64,000 nucleotides of DNA. Source: CALNXN01 sp942490645. GTDB taxonomy: Bacteria; Pseudomonadota; Alphaproteobacteria; Rhodobacterales; Rhodobacteraceae. This document shows, one piece after another, positions 1 to 7,724 of this stretch. A program made the translations under genes and the position numbers. Below the pieces are notes generated by a model, which was not told the DNA's origin, made no database searches, and saw nothing but the letters and a program-made list of their open reading frames with translations. Each line of letters starts with the position of its first letter. Position 1 is the first letter of the stretch. The DNA lies in NCBI GenBank assembly GCA_942490645.1, contig CALNXN010000009.1:199502-263501 (forward strand). The letters are read 5' to 3'.

Positions 1-1
1 G

Positions 2-709
2 CGCGGCAAGACCATCGGCATTCCCAAGGAATACCGCATGGACGGGATGCCCGACGAGATCGAGGCGCTGTGGCAGGACGGCATCGCCATGATGAAGGAC
101 GCGGGTGCCAAGATCGTCGATATATCCTTGCCGCACACGAAATACGCCTTGCCCGCCTATTACGTGATCGCCCCGGCCGAGGCCTCGTCCAATCTGGCGC
201 GCTATGATGGTGTGCGCTATGGCCACCGCGCGAAACTGGACCAGGGCGACGGCATCACCGAGATGTATGAAAAGACCCGCGCCGAAGGTTTTGGCCATGA
301 GGTCCAGCGCCGTGTGATGATCGGCACTTACGTCTTGTCGGCGGGCTTCTATGACGCCTATTACAACCGCGCGCGCAAAGTCCGCACCTTGATCAAGAAG
401 GATTTCGAGGATGTCTTTGCCCAAGGTGTCGATGCCATCCTGACGCCCGCAACCCCCTCTGCCGCCTTTGGTCTTGGCGAGATGACGGATGCGGATCCGG
501 TCGCCATGTACCTCAATGATGTGTTCACCGTAACGGTCAACCTCGCGGGATTGCCGGGTATTGCGGTGCCTGCGGGGCTGGACAAACAAGGGCTGCCGCT
601 GGGGCTTCAGCTGATTGGCAAGCCTTGGGAGGAAGCGGATCTGCTGTCGGCGGCCTATGCGCTGGAATCCGCTGCGGGGTTTGTGGCCAAACCTGCAAAA
701 TGGTGGTAA
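2..709 (+). CDS. gatA: Glu-tRNA(Gln)/Asp-tRNA(Asn) amidotransferase subunit A, 3' part
   Basis: This is the C-terminal half of GatA, the amidase-signature subunit that releases ammonia from glutamine for transamidation of misacylated Glu-tRNA(Gln) in the cytosol. The frame is open to the left edge; the first residues read GKTIGIPKEYRMDG, a typical mid-GatA stretch. The visible part holds the conserved TPATPSAAFGLGE and GLPGIAVPAG segments and the LGLQLIGKPWEE C-terminal block. About 235 residues are visible; the Ser-Ser-Lys catalytic part lies outside the window. The methionine at 38 is internal and not a start. The next gene begins 36 bases downstream on the same strand. Confidence 0.95.
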   Translation, partial: RGKTIGIPKEYRMDGMPDEIEALWQDGIAMMKDAGAKIVDISLPHTKYALPAYYVIAPAEASSNLARYDGVRYGHRAKLDQGDGITEMYEKTRAEGFGHEVQRRVMIGTYVLSAGFYDAYYNRARKVRTLIKKDFEDVFAQGVDAILTPATPSAAFGLGEMTDADPVAMYLNDVFTVTVNLAGLPGIAVPAGLDKQGLPLGLQLIGKPWEEADLLSAAYALESAAGFVAKPAKWW

Positions 710-745
710 TTTTGCGCCAAGAGCAATGAACAGGCAGTATACCCC

Positions 746-1474
746 ATGACGATCCGCACGCTTTTCGTGACCATTGGTATGGTGGCATTGGCCGCATGCG
801 CGCCGCAAGTGCCAGACAGCGCGCAAGGCGTCGGCTTTGACACGTTCGAGACCCGCGCGGCCCGCGATGCCGCTCTGGCGCGGCCCATCTACGTGCCGGA
901 CACCGTGCAGGCACCCGACCGGACCGGTGCGGTCGATGGTTCTGCTGCGGCCACGGCGCTGGAGACGCGCCGCGTGCTCGATGCCACCCGCCCTGCGGCG
1001 CAAGGGCAGGCGGCGCTGAATTCCGGGGTGGAGCCACTGCAGGCCAGCCCCTCAAACCCGGCGCCTCTGGCCCTGGACAATCCCGGCATCTCGGATGAAA
1101 ACGACTTTGACGCCGTCTCCGAACGTCAAAGCATCGAAAGCGATGCGGCCCGCATCGCGCAGAACCGCGCGCAATATCAGGTGATCCAACCCGAGGCCCT
1201 GCCAAGCCGCAGCGCCGATACCGGCCCCAATATCGTGCAATATGCCCTGCAAACCCGGCACCCGCGCGGCCAACGCCTCTATCAGCGTGGAGGCTTCAGC
1301 AACCAGAACCGCTTTGAGCGCAACTGTGCGGAATACGCCTCCAACGATCTCGCGCAGATCGACTTTCTCGCGCGTGGCGGCCCAGAACGGGACCGCAAGG
1401 GCATTGATCCCGATGGCGACGGATACGCCTGCGGCTGGGATCCGACCCCCTTCCGCAATGCATCTGGTGGTTGA
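746..1474 (+). CDS. Lipoprotein with C-terminal excalibur calcium-binding domain
   Basis: The 242-residue product starts with a short lipoprotein signal peptide whose lipobox LAAC puts the lipidated cysteine at residue 18, so it should be anchored in the cell envelope facing the periplasm. The middle is low-complexity and rich in Ala, Pro and Asp. The last 50 residues form an excalibur-like domain: NCAEYASNDLAQ followed by DPDGDGYACGWDPTPFR, with the DxDGDGxAC pattern of the family. Its specific role is unknown; such domains often sit on secreted nucleases and surface proteins. It overlaps the start of the downstream amidase by 17 bases, suggesting a two-gene unit acting in the envelope. Confidence 0.8.
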   Translation: MTIRTLFVTIGMVALAACAPQVPDSAQGVGFDTFETRAARDAALARPIYVPDTVQAPDRTGAVDGSAAATALETRRVLDATRPAAQGQAALNSGVEPLQASPSNPAPLALDNPGISDENDFDAVSERQSIESDAARIAQNRAQYQVIQPEALPSRSADTGPNIVQYALQTRHPRGQRLYQRGGFSNQNRFERNCAEYASNDLAQIDFLARGGPERDRKGIDPDGDGYACGWDPTPFRNASGG

Positions 1475-2129
1475 CCCGGCTCTGACAGAGCACCCGTCGC
1501 CAAATTGCGGTCCGCGCCGCGATGGGCTGACGCCACAGCTGATCGTCCTGCACTACACTGCCATGCCGACGGCCAACGCAGCCCTTGAACGGTTGTGCGA
1601 CCCGGCGACAGAAGTGTCGGCGCATTACCTGATTTGCAAAACGGGGGCGATCACCCGCATGGTCGCCGAAAACGACCGCGCTTGGCACGCCGGTGCCGGT
1701 GAATGGAACGGGCAATCCGACATCAATTCCCGCTCCATCGGGATCGAGTTGGACAACGACGGCCAATCCCCATTCGCAAGCCCGCTGATGACCGCCCTGG
1801 AGACGCTGCTGCCCGCCATCATGCAACGGTGGTCGATCCCGCCCAGCGGTATCATCGCTCACTCTGACATGGCACCGGGACGCAAATCCGATCCGGGCGC
1901 AAAATTCGACTGGGCACGCCTTGCCCGGCAGGGATTGGCCGCTCCGTCGGGTCCTGAAAATGACCTCACAGACCCAACGCCAGAGGGGTTCCGCCACCGT
2001 GCCCGCGCCGCAGGCTATACCGCCGATGTGGACGACGCGACCCTGCTTGCGGCTGTCCGCCTCCGCCACCGTGCGCACGCATCTGGCCGCCTCTCAGCAC
2101 ATGACATCGCCGCACTGCCATTGGCTTGA
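1458..2129 (+). CDS. N-acetylmuramoyl-L-alanine amidase (Amidase_2/AmiD type)
   Basis: This predicted zinc amidase would cleave the bond between N-acetylmuramic acid and the stem peptide in peptidoglycan turnover. With the ATG at 1458 it has 223 residues. The three zinc ligands of the family are visible: His32 in VLHYTAM, and His135 and Asp145 in IIAHSDMAPGRKSDPG; the structural block SIGIELDN lies between them. The C-terminal part after the catalytic domain resembles a small peptidoglycan-binding helical region. No clear signal peptide is seen, so a cytosolic recycling role like AmpD is possible. The frame stays open further upstream, but the ATG at 1458 gives the family N-terminus. Confidence 0.88.
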   Translation: MHLVVDPALTEHPSPNCGPRRDGLTPQLIVLHYTAMPTANAALERLCDPATEVSAHYLICKTGAITRMVAENDRAWHAGAGEWNGQSDINSRSIGIELDNDGQSPFASPLMTALETLLPAIMQRWSIPPSGIIAHSDMAPGRKSDPGAKFDWARLARQGLAAPSGPENDLTDPTPEGFRHRARAAGYTADVDDATLLAAVRLRHRAHASGRLSAHDIAALPLA

Positions 2130-2227
2130 ACTCCGAACACTTCATTGTTCCGCTAAATATGCCCCGCGGAGCGTCCCGTCCCATCCTGCCCATTGACACC
2201 TCCGCCGCCCGGGCGCATCTCTATCCC

Positions 2228-2620
2228 GCGCGGAGGGTCGGATGGCCGCGGGGACGCATGCGCCCCGAGGAAAGTCCGGACTCCCAAAAGCAACGGTGCC
2301 GGGTAACGCCCGGGCGGGGTAACCCGACGGACAGCGCCACAGAAATGAAACCGCTGCGGTTCGCTGCAGTAAGGATGAAACGGTGGGGTAAGAGCCCACC
2401 GCGTTGCTGGCAACAGCAACGGCACGGCAAGCCCCACCGGGAGCAATGCCAAATAGGGACCGCGCGCCAACCGGCAACGGAAGGCGGGGCCGCTTTTGCC
2501 CCAGCAGGTCCGGGTTGGCAGCTAGAGCCTGTGAGGCAACTCATGGGCAAGAGGAATGGTCATCGAACCGGGGGTCATACTCCGGGGAACAGAATCCGGC
2601 TTATAGATCCTCCGCGCATT
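2228..2620 (+). ncRNA. rnpB: RNase P RNA, bacterial class A
   Basis: This is the catalytic RNA of ribonuclease P, which removes 5' leaders from pre-tRNAs. The hallmark P4 5' strand GAGGAAAGTCCGGAC is at about 2267, and the 3' strand ACAGAATCCGGCTTAT is at about 2589. The end helix P1 is formed by GCGCGGAGG (2228-2236) and its exact complement CCTCCGCGC (2609-2617), which sets the limits. The length near 390 nt is normal for alphaproteobacteria. Open frames crossing this stretch on both strands are not genes. The gap between the amidase and rpmG is otherwise empty. Confidence 0.96.
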
Positions 2621-2826
2621 TTCTGCCCACCCGTCCGCCGGGATCGCTTCAGGGGGGAACGATGGGGTTCCGTTCCGCCTGACTCCGGTAAAACGCAGAA
2701 AATTCGATTGCCACCGGTCATGCTGCGCCAAATAGCGGTTGACTCGCGCCCCCACATCTCTAGAAGCCGAGGTTCAGGAATTCATGCGCCCTCCCACCGG
2801 GGCCGGTGCGCTGCAGGAGACATCAC

Positions 2827-2994
2827 ATGGCCAAGCCAACCACGATCAAAATTCGTCTGAACTCCTCCGCGGGAACAGGCCACTTCTACGTCACCAAGAA
2901 AAACGCGCGCACCATGACCGAGAAAATGGTGGTTCGGAAATATGACCCCGTCGCGCGCAAGCACGTGGAATACAAAGAAGGCAAGATCAAGTAA
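2827..2994 (+). CDS. rpmG: 50S ribosomal protein L33
   Basis: The 55-residue product MAKPTTIKIRLNSSAGTG... is a complete bL33 of the large ribosomal subunit. It is rich in Lys and Arg and ends in KYDPVARKHVEYKEGKIK, the normal bL33 C-terminus. It lacks the CxxC zinc motifs, so it belongs to the zinc-independent type. The ATG at 2827 is preceded by a GCAGGAGA ribosome-binding site. A hairpin with T-run follows 26 bases after the stop, so the gene is probably transcribed alone. Confidence 0.97.
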   Translation: MAKPTTIKIRLNSSAGTGHFYVTKKNARTMTEKMVVRKYDPVARKHVEYKEGKIK

Positions 2995-3020
2995 GGTCTG
3001 CGCTTTGCTGTAAGGATTTG

Positions 3021-3047
3021 AAACCGCGTCCCTCCGGGCGCGGTTTT
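3021..3047 (+). terminator. Rho-independent terminator of rpmG
   Basis: The arms AAACCGCG (3021-3028) and CGCGGTTT (3039-3046) form a perfect stem around a 10-base loop, followed by T. It lies just after rpmG and separates it from the MACPF gene. Confidence 0.75.
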
Positions 3048-3179
3048 GTCATGTCCGGCGACCCAAGGCATCGCACCGCCGGTGGCCGAGCCGTTGCGCG
3101 CGACGACTGTGAACCAGTTCACCGACATGCACGCACGCTAACGATTATCTCTGGGGATATTGAGCCCAGAGGATTTAGC

Positions 3180-4529
3180 ATGACCCAATCAATTGAAACG
3201 ATCGCGATCGAGCCGATGATGCCCAAGGGCCGCATGGCTCAAACGAAAATTCTGCCCGGTACGGCCGTCATTGGCTTTGGCGTGGATGTATTTGGCGAAT
3301 ACTGCAGCGCCAACAGCCTCAAATTGCCCATCATCGACACGTCAGACCTCACCAAACCCGTAGATGGAAGTGATCTTTTGACCTCCACCTTGGTGACCGT
3401 TCTGCCCGCCCACGAAGGGATGGCCGAACAGGTGCAGGGCTCCACGCTGCGCGAGGTGGCCAACAGCCTCGCCGCCAGCGTCAAGCTCGAAGGCAGCAGC
3501 GGTTTTCTCAGTGGCGAGATGTCAGCGGCCTTCAACACCTCCACGTCGCACAAGACATCCACCCGCTATGTGCAATACACCGAACAGATCTATTCCAGAC
3601 AGCTGCGCCTTGGATCGTTTACATCGCTGCGCAAACACATGCTCCCCGATGCCAAAAGCGATTTTGAAGGCACGGATATGAGCCCTGCGGAACTGGTCGA
3701 GCAATACGGCACGCACTTCATTCAAGGCCTGATCATCGGCGCGCGGCTCAGCTATGGCTGTTCGATTGACACCAGCGACTACACCAGCGATGTCGACATG
3801 TCCGTGGCCGCCAAGCTCAGCTATAACGCCCTGGTCAACAAGGGTTCGGGCAGCGCATCGGCCAGTCAGACCCAAGCGGCCAAAGTGATGACAGAAAAAT
3901 CAATGTCCAAGGCGCGTGTGCTGGGGGGTGACCCGGAATACGTCGAAAACATCCTGAAAGGCGATTACGACAAATGGCGCCAAAGCATTGCGGACCACAT
4001 GCATGTGGTCGACCTCTACAACGGGATGTGCCTGATCTCAAAGCTGATCGAAGACCCGACGCGCCGCGCCGCTGTTGATGCGGCAATCACCCAGAAAATG
4101 GAGGCCGAAAAAGGCCCCGGTGATCCTTTCCTGTCGCACGTGCAGTCCTATCATGCAAATGCCACCGGTTGCTGGTATTTCTCGATTTCCGAAGCGGGGC
4201 ACCCGGCGGGGTTCGGCCCCTATGAATACGCCGGAGCGTCGTTTTTTGCCTATACGGAGCCCAAAAACAACTCCGTCCCGATCTACCGGTTCAAATCCGA
4301 AAGCGGCGGGCGATACATGCTGTCGCCCAACGCCGCAGTCCCAAAGGGGTGGCTCGCGCCGGAGATTGCATTCTATGCCTATACGAAATCCGGCCCAGAC
4401 CGTGTGCTGGTTCGGTCCTTCCAGAACACGTCTAAACCCGATCAGTACGGGTGGTTCTACAATACCAAAGCGAAGGTGAGCGGTTGGACACCAAATGAAC
4501 GCAACAACTTCTACGCGCCAAAGGGCTGA
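3180..4529 (+). CDS. MACPF (membrane attack complex/perforin) domain protein
   Basis: The 449-residue product has the MACPF signature YGTHF at residues 176-180, followed by IQGLIIGARLSYG, as in perforin-fold pore formers. The N-terminal half has the expected IGFGVDVF start, and the regions around residues 100-130 and 225-250 are rich in Ser/Thr/Ala with alternating pattern, as in the membrane-inserting helix clusters. From about residue 320 there is a second domain with repeated aromatic motifs (PIYRFKSESGGRYML, EIAFYAY, YGWFYNT), resembling DUF5648-type repeats, which could be a targeting module. No signal peptide is seen. The ATG at 3180 follows an AGAGGA site; an upstream in-frame extension to 3018 crosses the rpmG terminator. 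The gene stands alone between terminators. Pore formation is inferred, not shown. Confidence 0.82.
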   Translation: MTQSIETIAIEPMMPKGRMAQTKILPGTAVIGFGVDVFGEYCSANSLKLPIIDTSDLTKPVDGSDLLTSTLVTVLPAHEGMAEQVQGSTLREVANSLAASVKLEGSSGFLSGEMSAAFNTSTSHKTSTRYVQYTEQIYSRQLRLGSFTSLRKHMLPDAKSDFEGTDMSPAELVEQYGTHFIQGLIIGARLSYGCSIDTSDYTSDVDMSVAAKLSYNALVNKGSGSASASQTQAAKVMTEKSMSKARVLGGDPEYVENILKGDYDKWRQSIADHMHVVDLYNGMCLISKLIEDPTRRAAVDAAITQKMEAEKGPGDPFLSHVQSYHANATGCWYFSISEAGHPAGFGPYEYAGASFFAYTEPKNNSVPIYRFKSESGGRYMLSPNAAVPKGWLAPEIAFYAYTKSGPDRVLVRSFQNTSKPDQYGWFYNTKAKVSGWTPNERNNFYAPKG

Positions 4530-4547
4530 ACGAGAAACCGCATAGAA

Positions 4548-4577
4548 AAAGGCCGGCGCTTTTCAGAACCGGCCTTT
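4548..4577. terminator. Bidirectional terminator between the MACPF gene and the Bax inhibitor-1 gene
   Basis: AAAGGCCGG (4548-4556) pairs exactly with CCGGCCTTT (4569-4577). A-runs and T-runs flank it on both sides, and the two convergent genes end 18 and 22 bases away, so it can serve both. Confidence 0.8.
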
Positions 4578-4599
4578 CATTTGCACTATGTGCGAAATG

Positions 4600-5337
4600 T
4601 TATTCGCGATTGCCGAAGATGCTCAGCAAGAACATGAACATGTTGATGAAGTTCAGGTACAGGCTCAACGCGCCCATGATACCGGACTTCTGCAACCACT
4701 CACTGTCGCCATGGTGGGCGTGCGCGAGGTAGGTGTTCTTGATGTTCTGCGTGTCATATGCCGTCAGACCGGCAAAGATCAGAACGCCAAGGACCGAGAT
4801 TGCGAACATGATCGCGGGCGAGCCCAGAAAGATGTTCACGATCATCGCCACGATCAGGCCGATCACGCCCATGATCAGGAAGCTTCCCCAGGCGGAGATG
4901 TCTTTCTTTGTGGTATAGCCCCACAAGGACAGACCCGCGAAGGAGATCGACGTGATCAGGAAGATTTGCGCGATGGAGAAGCCGGTAAAGGCCACAAAGA
5001 TCCATGCGATCGACAAGCCCATGACGGCGGCGAACACGTAAAAGAACGTCTGTGCGCCTGCAGCAGAGATGCGGTTCAGCATGCCGCTGAACAAAAACAC
5101 CATGCCAAGCGGCGCAAACATCACGATCCAGCCCAGAATGTTCGGGGCCAGTGTGACCGGATCACGGAACACGCCCAGCAACTCGGGGCTCGTGCCGACG
5201 GCCCATGCCACGGCAAAGGTTATCAACATGCCCACGGACATCGTGCCGTAGACTTTGTTCATATGGGTGCGCAGACCCTCGTCAATCTGGGCGGCGCGGG
5301 ATCCGGCCGCTGTCCGGATTGTATTCACGTCAGCCAT
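4600..5337 (-). CDS. Bax inhibitor-1/YccA family membrane protein
   Basis: The 245-residue integral membrane protein has about seven hydrophobic segments and the family pattern MSVGMLITFAVAWAVGT at the first segment and LTAYDTQNIKN near the sixth. It belongs to the BI-1/YbhL/YccA family (TMBIM fold), members of which act as membrane calcium leak channels or protease modulators; the bacterial role remains unclear. The start is supported by a GGAGGT site 6 bases upstream. It is convergent with the MACPF gene. Confidence 0.92.
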   Translation of the reverse strand: MADVNTIRTAAGSRAAQIDEGLRTHMNKVYGTMSVGMLITFAVAWAVGTSPELLGVFRDPVTLAPNILGWIVMFAPLGMVFLFSGMLNRISAAGAQTFFYVFAAVMGLSIAWIFVAFTGFSIAQIFLITSISFAGLSLWGYTTKKDISAWGSFLIMGVIGLIVAMIVNIFLGSPAIMFAISVLGVLIFAGLTAYDTQNIKNTYLAHAHHGDSEWLQKSGIMGALSLYLNFINMFMFLLSIFGNRE

Positions 5338-5469
5338 CTAAGACCTCCAACTGAAAAAATCGGCGCGTCAGACCGTTCTGCGCGCTCTCGCGTCAAATAT
5401 CGGTTCGCTTGCAACGTATTTCAAGGTTTTTCAGTCAGGAAATCGTGGGAACTGGCCAAAATGGTTATC

Positions 5470-5514
5470 AAAGCGTGAATCCGGGCGCTTCGACCCCCGG
5501 ATTCGCATCGCTTT
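5470..5514 (-). terminator. Long hairpin behind the DUF1127 gene
   Basis: GAATCCGGG (5477-5485) pairs with CCCGGATTC (5496-5504), and an outer AAAGCG/CGCTTT pairing extends the stem. It lies immediately downstream of the minus-strand DUF1127 gene. There is no long T-run, so it may be a 3' end stabiliser as well as a terminator. Confidence 0.5.
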
Positions 5515-5524
5515 TGATCTGGTT

Positions 5525-5743
5525 TTAGATGTTTTTCCAGTTGGCTGGGACATCCCAGATCATTTTTTTGGCTTCGCGATCAGCAGCTTCGCGGGTCAGG
5601 CCAATGTCCTTCAGTGCACGTGCATCCAAATGCGCCAAGGCGCGGCGGCTGCGCCAAATGCTCAACCGTTGGAAAAGGCTGGGGCTCGCTACCTTGTGTC
5701 CAAGGGCGATTTTGCGGGACGGGATGTGATCAATAATGGCCAT
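5525..5743 (-). CDS. DUF1127 domain small protein
   Basis: The 72-residue basic protein contains the DUF1127 core WRSRRALAHLDARALKDIGLTREAADREAKK in its C-terminal half. DUF1127 proteins are small alphaproteobacterial RNA-binding or regulatory proteins; in Rhodobacter and Agrobacterium some affect sRNA and phosphate/stress responses. The ATG at 5743 is preferred because it follows AGGAG by 8 bases; an in-frame start exists 24 bases upstream. It is transcribed divergently from the LysR gene, an arrangement often seen for this family, so control by that LysR is likely. Confidence 0.85.
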   Translation of the reverse strand: MAIIDHIPSRKIALGHKVASPSLFQRLSIWRSRRALAHLDARALKDIGLTREAADREAKKMIWDVPANWKNI

Positions 5744-5790
5744 CGGGGCTCTCCTAACTGCGCGCATCCGTGATGCGTGTGGTGTGTTTC

Positions 5791-5805
5791 ATCAAATTAC
5801 TTGAT
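5791..5805. promoter_or_regulatory. Candidate LysR operator between DUF1127 and the LysR gene
   Basis: ATCAAATTACTTGAT is a perfect 5-5-5 inverted repeat with the T-N11-A form of LysR sites. It is in the 129-base divergent intergenic region between the DUF1127 start and the LysR start. Further AT-rich partial repeats (CATATGG, ATGATGCATC) follow up to 5860. Confidence 0.5.
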
Positions 5806-5872
5806 GCATATGGGGAAGTATGATCCATATGGAAAACGAATGTTTATGATATGATGCATCAAGGAACGTGAT

Positions 5873-6748
5873 ATGAGAAATCTCGACGTGACGACCCTTC
5901 GTTCTTTCGTGGCGGTGGCCGATGCCGGTGGCGTGACGCGGGCGGCGGGGTTCCTGCATCTCACCCAATCGGCCGTATCGATGCAGCTCAAGCGTCTGGA
6001 AGACATGCTGGGGCTGGCGCTGCTGGATCGTTCGGGCCGCACCATCGCGTTGACGGCCAGTGGCGAGCAGTTGCTGACCTATGCCCGGCGCATGGTCGCG
6101 CTGAATGACGAGGTCATCGGGCGGCTGACCGATCAGGCCTATGAAGGAGAGATCACACTGGGCGTGCCGCATGACATCGTGTACCCGGCCATTCCCCAGG
6201 TGCTCAAACAATTGCACGCTGCTTTCCCGCGTGTGCAGGTCAACCTGATTGCCTCCAACACGGTGACGCTCAAGGCGCAATACGCGCGCGGCGAATGTGA
6301 TCTCTTTCTGACCACCGAAGTCGACAAGGAACCCGGGGCCGAAACGCTGTGCACCAAACCGCTGCATTGGATTGGTGCGCCTGATGGGTCAGCGTGGCGG
6401 CAACATCCCGTGCGGCTGGCGTTCGGACGCACTTGCACGTTCCGCACGCGCGCGGTCGAGGCGCTCGATCATGCCGGAATTCCATGGCAGGTGATCGTCG
6501 AAACGGACAGCGACAAAACGCTCGAAGCCACCGTTAGCGCTGATTTGGCTATTCAGACGCTGCTGGACGGGACAGTGCCGCCGCATTTGGAAAAAATTGA
6601 TCACGGCGGCGCGTTGCCGGAACTCCCGGAACAGTTGATTAACCTTTATGGTGCCCAATCGGATCAAAGCGTGGTCAAGGATGCGCTTGCGGACCTTGTG
6701 CGCCGGGCTTTCGGCGCTGTGGAGCCTGCGCGTCTCAAGGCTGTTTAG
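5873..6748 (+). CDS. LysR-family transcriptional regulator
   Basis: The 291-residue protein has an N-terminal winged helix-turn-helix (residues 1-62, with GGVTRAAGFLHLTQSAVSMQLKRLE) and a periplasmic-binding-protein-like effector domain from about residue 90. The ligand is not known. It has an AAGGA site before the ATG. It faces the DUF1127 gene, which is probably its target, and it probably autoregulates through the shared spacer. Confidence 0.9.
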   Translation: MRNLDVTTLRSFVAVADAGGVTRAAGFLHLTQSAVSMQLKRLEDMLGLALLDRSGRTIALTASGEQLLTYARRMVALNDEVIGRLTDQAYEGEITLGVPHDIVYPAIPQVLKQLHAAFPRVQVNLIASNTVTLKAQYARGECDLFLTTEVDKEPGAETLCTKPLHWIGAPDGSAWRQHPVRLAFGRTCTFRTRAVEALDHAGIPWQVIVETDSDKTLEATVSADLAIQTLLDGTVPPHLEKIDHGGALPELPEQLINLYGAQSDQSVVKDALADLVRRAFGAVEPARLKAV

Positions 6749-7307
6749 CGTTGCATCATTCCCGTCCAGCGGGTGTTCAGCATGATCTGGTGGTGAAATT
6801 TGGACGTCGGTTGGCGCCCTGAATTGGTTTCATTTGAAAGTGATTTGGGGGCGCCAGCTTGCAAAATCCAACCCGCGATTCCGAAAATTGTGCCTAGTAT
6901 CAGCAATATTACGCCCAATCTCGTCTAAAATTTGAGCGTAGGGTAAAATTTTTTGCGTTTACTGCTTTTGGTAATCACAGGTTGGATCAATACGCAGGCT
7001 GACCGGCGGCCGTTATAGTGTAACCCATTGATCTACAACTCATGATTGTGAGATTTTAGGCGATCCCAGCCTTCTGTTTTTGGCGCGAGTGGCCGAATTC
7101 ATGTTCCCGTGAAGGTAGTTGAGTCACAGAAAATTAACGGGTATATACACGTTTGGGTTGATTTTTTAACGCTACCGATGGGATAATTATTGATCGAAAT
7201 CGGATTTTACGTATTCTGACCCCGCACTGAATAGTGTAGCTTTTTGTTAGTTTGCCTGCGGTTCCAATTTGGTGGATCGGTATCGGGCGAAAACCAGGGA
7301 ATTTGTG
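6749..7307. other. 559-base gap, AT-richer than surroundings, no gene seen
   Basis: Neither strand holds a convincing coding frame; the minus-strand frame at 7134-7352 has no family features and overlaps the next gene. The stretch has many A/T runs unlike its neighbours. It contains the likely promoter of the XRE gene near its right end and otherwise nothing recognised. Confidence 0.6.
7158..7187 (+). promoter_or_regulatory. Candidate sigma-70-type promoter of the XRE regulator
   Basis: TTGATT (7158-7163) and GATAAT (7182-7187) are separated by 18 bases, close to the vegetative consensus. It would leave a 5' leader of about 110 bases before the XRE start codon at 7308. Confidence 0.4.
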
Positions 7308-7679
7308 ATGGCTCATGTTGTTGACGTTCATGTTGGGAAACGCATCCGCCAAAGGCGTTGGCTCGTTGGTATGACTCAGCAGCGACTGGCGGAATTGGTG
7401 GGTATCAAATTCCAGCAGATCCAGAAATACGAGACCGGTGCAAACCGTGTCAGCGCCTCTCGTCTTTGGGACATCGCGGATGCGCTTGAGGTTGATGTCG
7501 CCTTCTTCTTTGAAGGCTTGAAATCAGACACAGGTGACAATCACAAAAACGACGCGATCCCGGATGATATGATGGGCGACAAAGAGGCGATGGATCTCGT
7601 GCGCTCCTATTATGCGATCCCAGAGAACCAGCGTCGCCGCTTGTTCGAACTGGCGCGTGTGCTGAGCGACGTCGCCTGA
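7308..7679 (+). CDS. XRE-family helix-turn-helix regulator (PraR/PhrR-like)
   Basis: The 123-residue protein has one Cro/CI-type helix-turn-helix at residues 10-65 (VGKRIRQRRWLVGMTQQRL...FQQIQKYETGANRVSASRL), followed by VAFFFEGL and an acidic, helical tail. This arrangement matches the small alphaproteobacterial regulators PraR/PhrR, which in rhizobia control biofilm, quorum sensing or acid response. The ATG at 7308 follows AGGGA; an in-frame start at 7269 is less likely. The target genes cannot be read from the sequence. The unusually long upstream gap suggests regulated transcription. Confidence 0.85.
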   Translation: MAHVVDVHVGKRIRQRRWLVGMTQQRLAELVGIKFQQIQKYETGANRVSASRLWDIADALEVDVAFFFEGLKSDTGDNHKNDAIPDDMMGDKEAMDLVRSYYAIPENQRRRLFELARVLSDVA

Positions 7680-7724
7680 TCTGCGGCTCTTGCCTTAGGC
7701 GGGCGTTGCTGTCACGGATTGGGC

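Noticed and set aside
2126..2860. Open frames on both strands across 2126-2860
   Set aside because: They run through the RNase P RNA, whose P1 and P4 helices are clearly present; no family features.
4588..5478. Long plus-strand frame of 296 codons
   Set aside because: It is the antisense of the Bax inhibitor-1 gene; its sequence is His/Asp/Gln-rich shadow coding with no domain.
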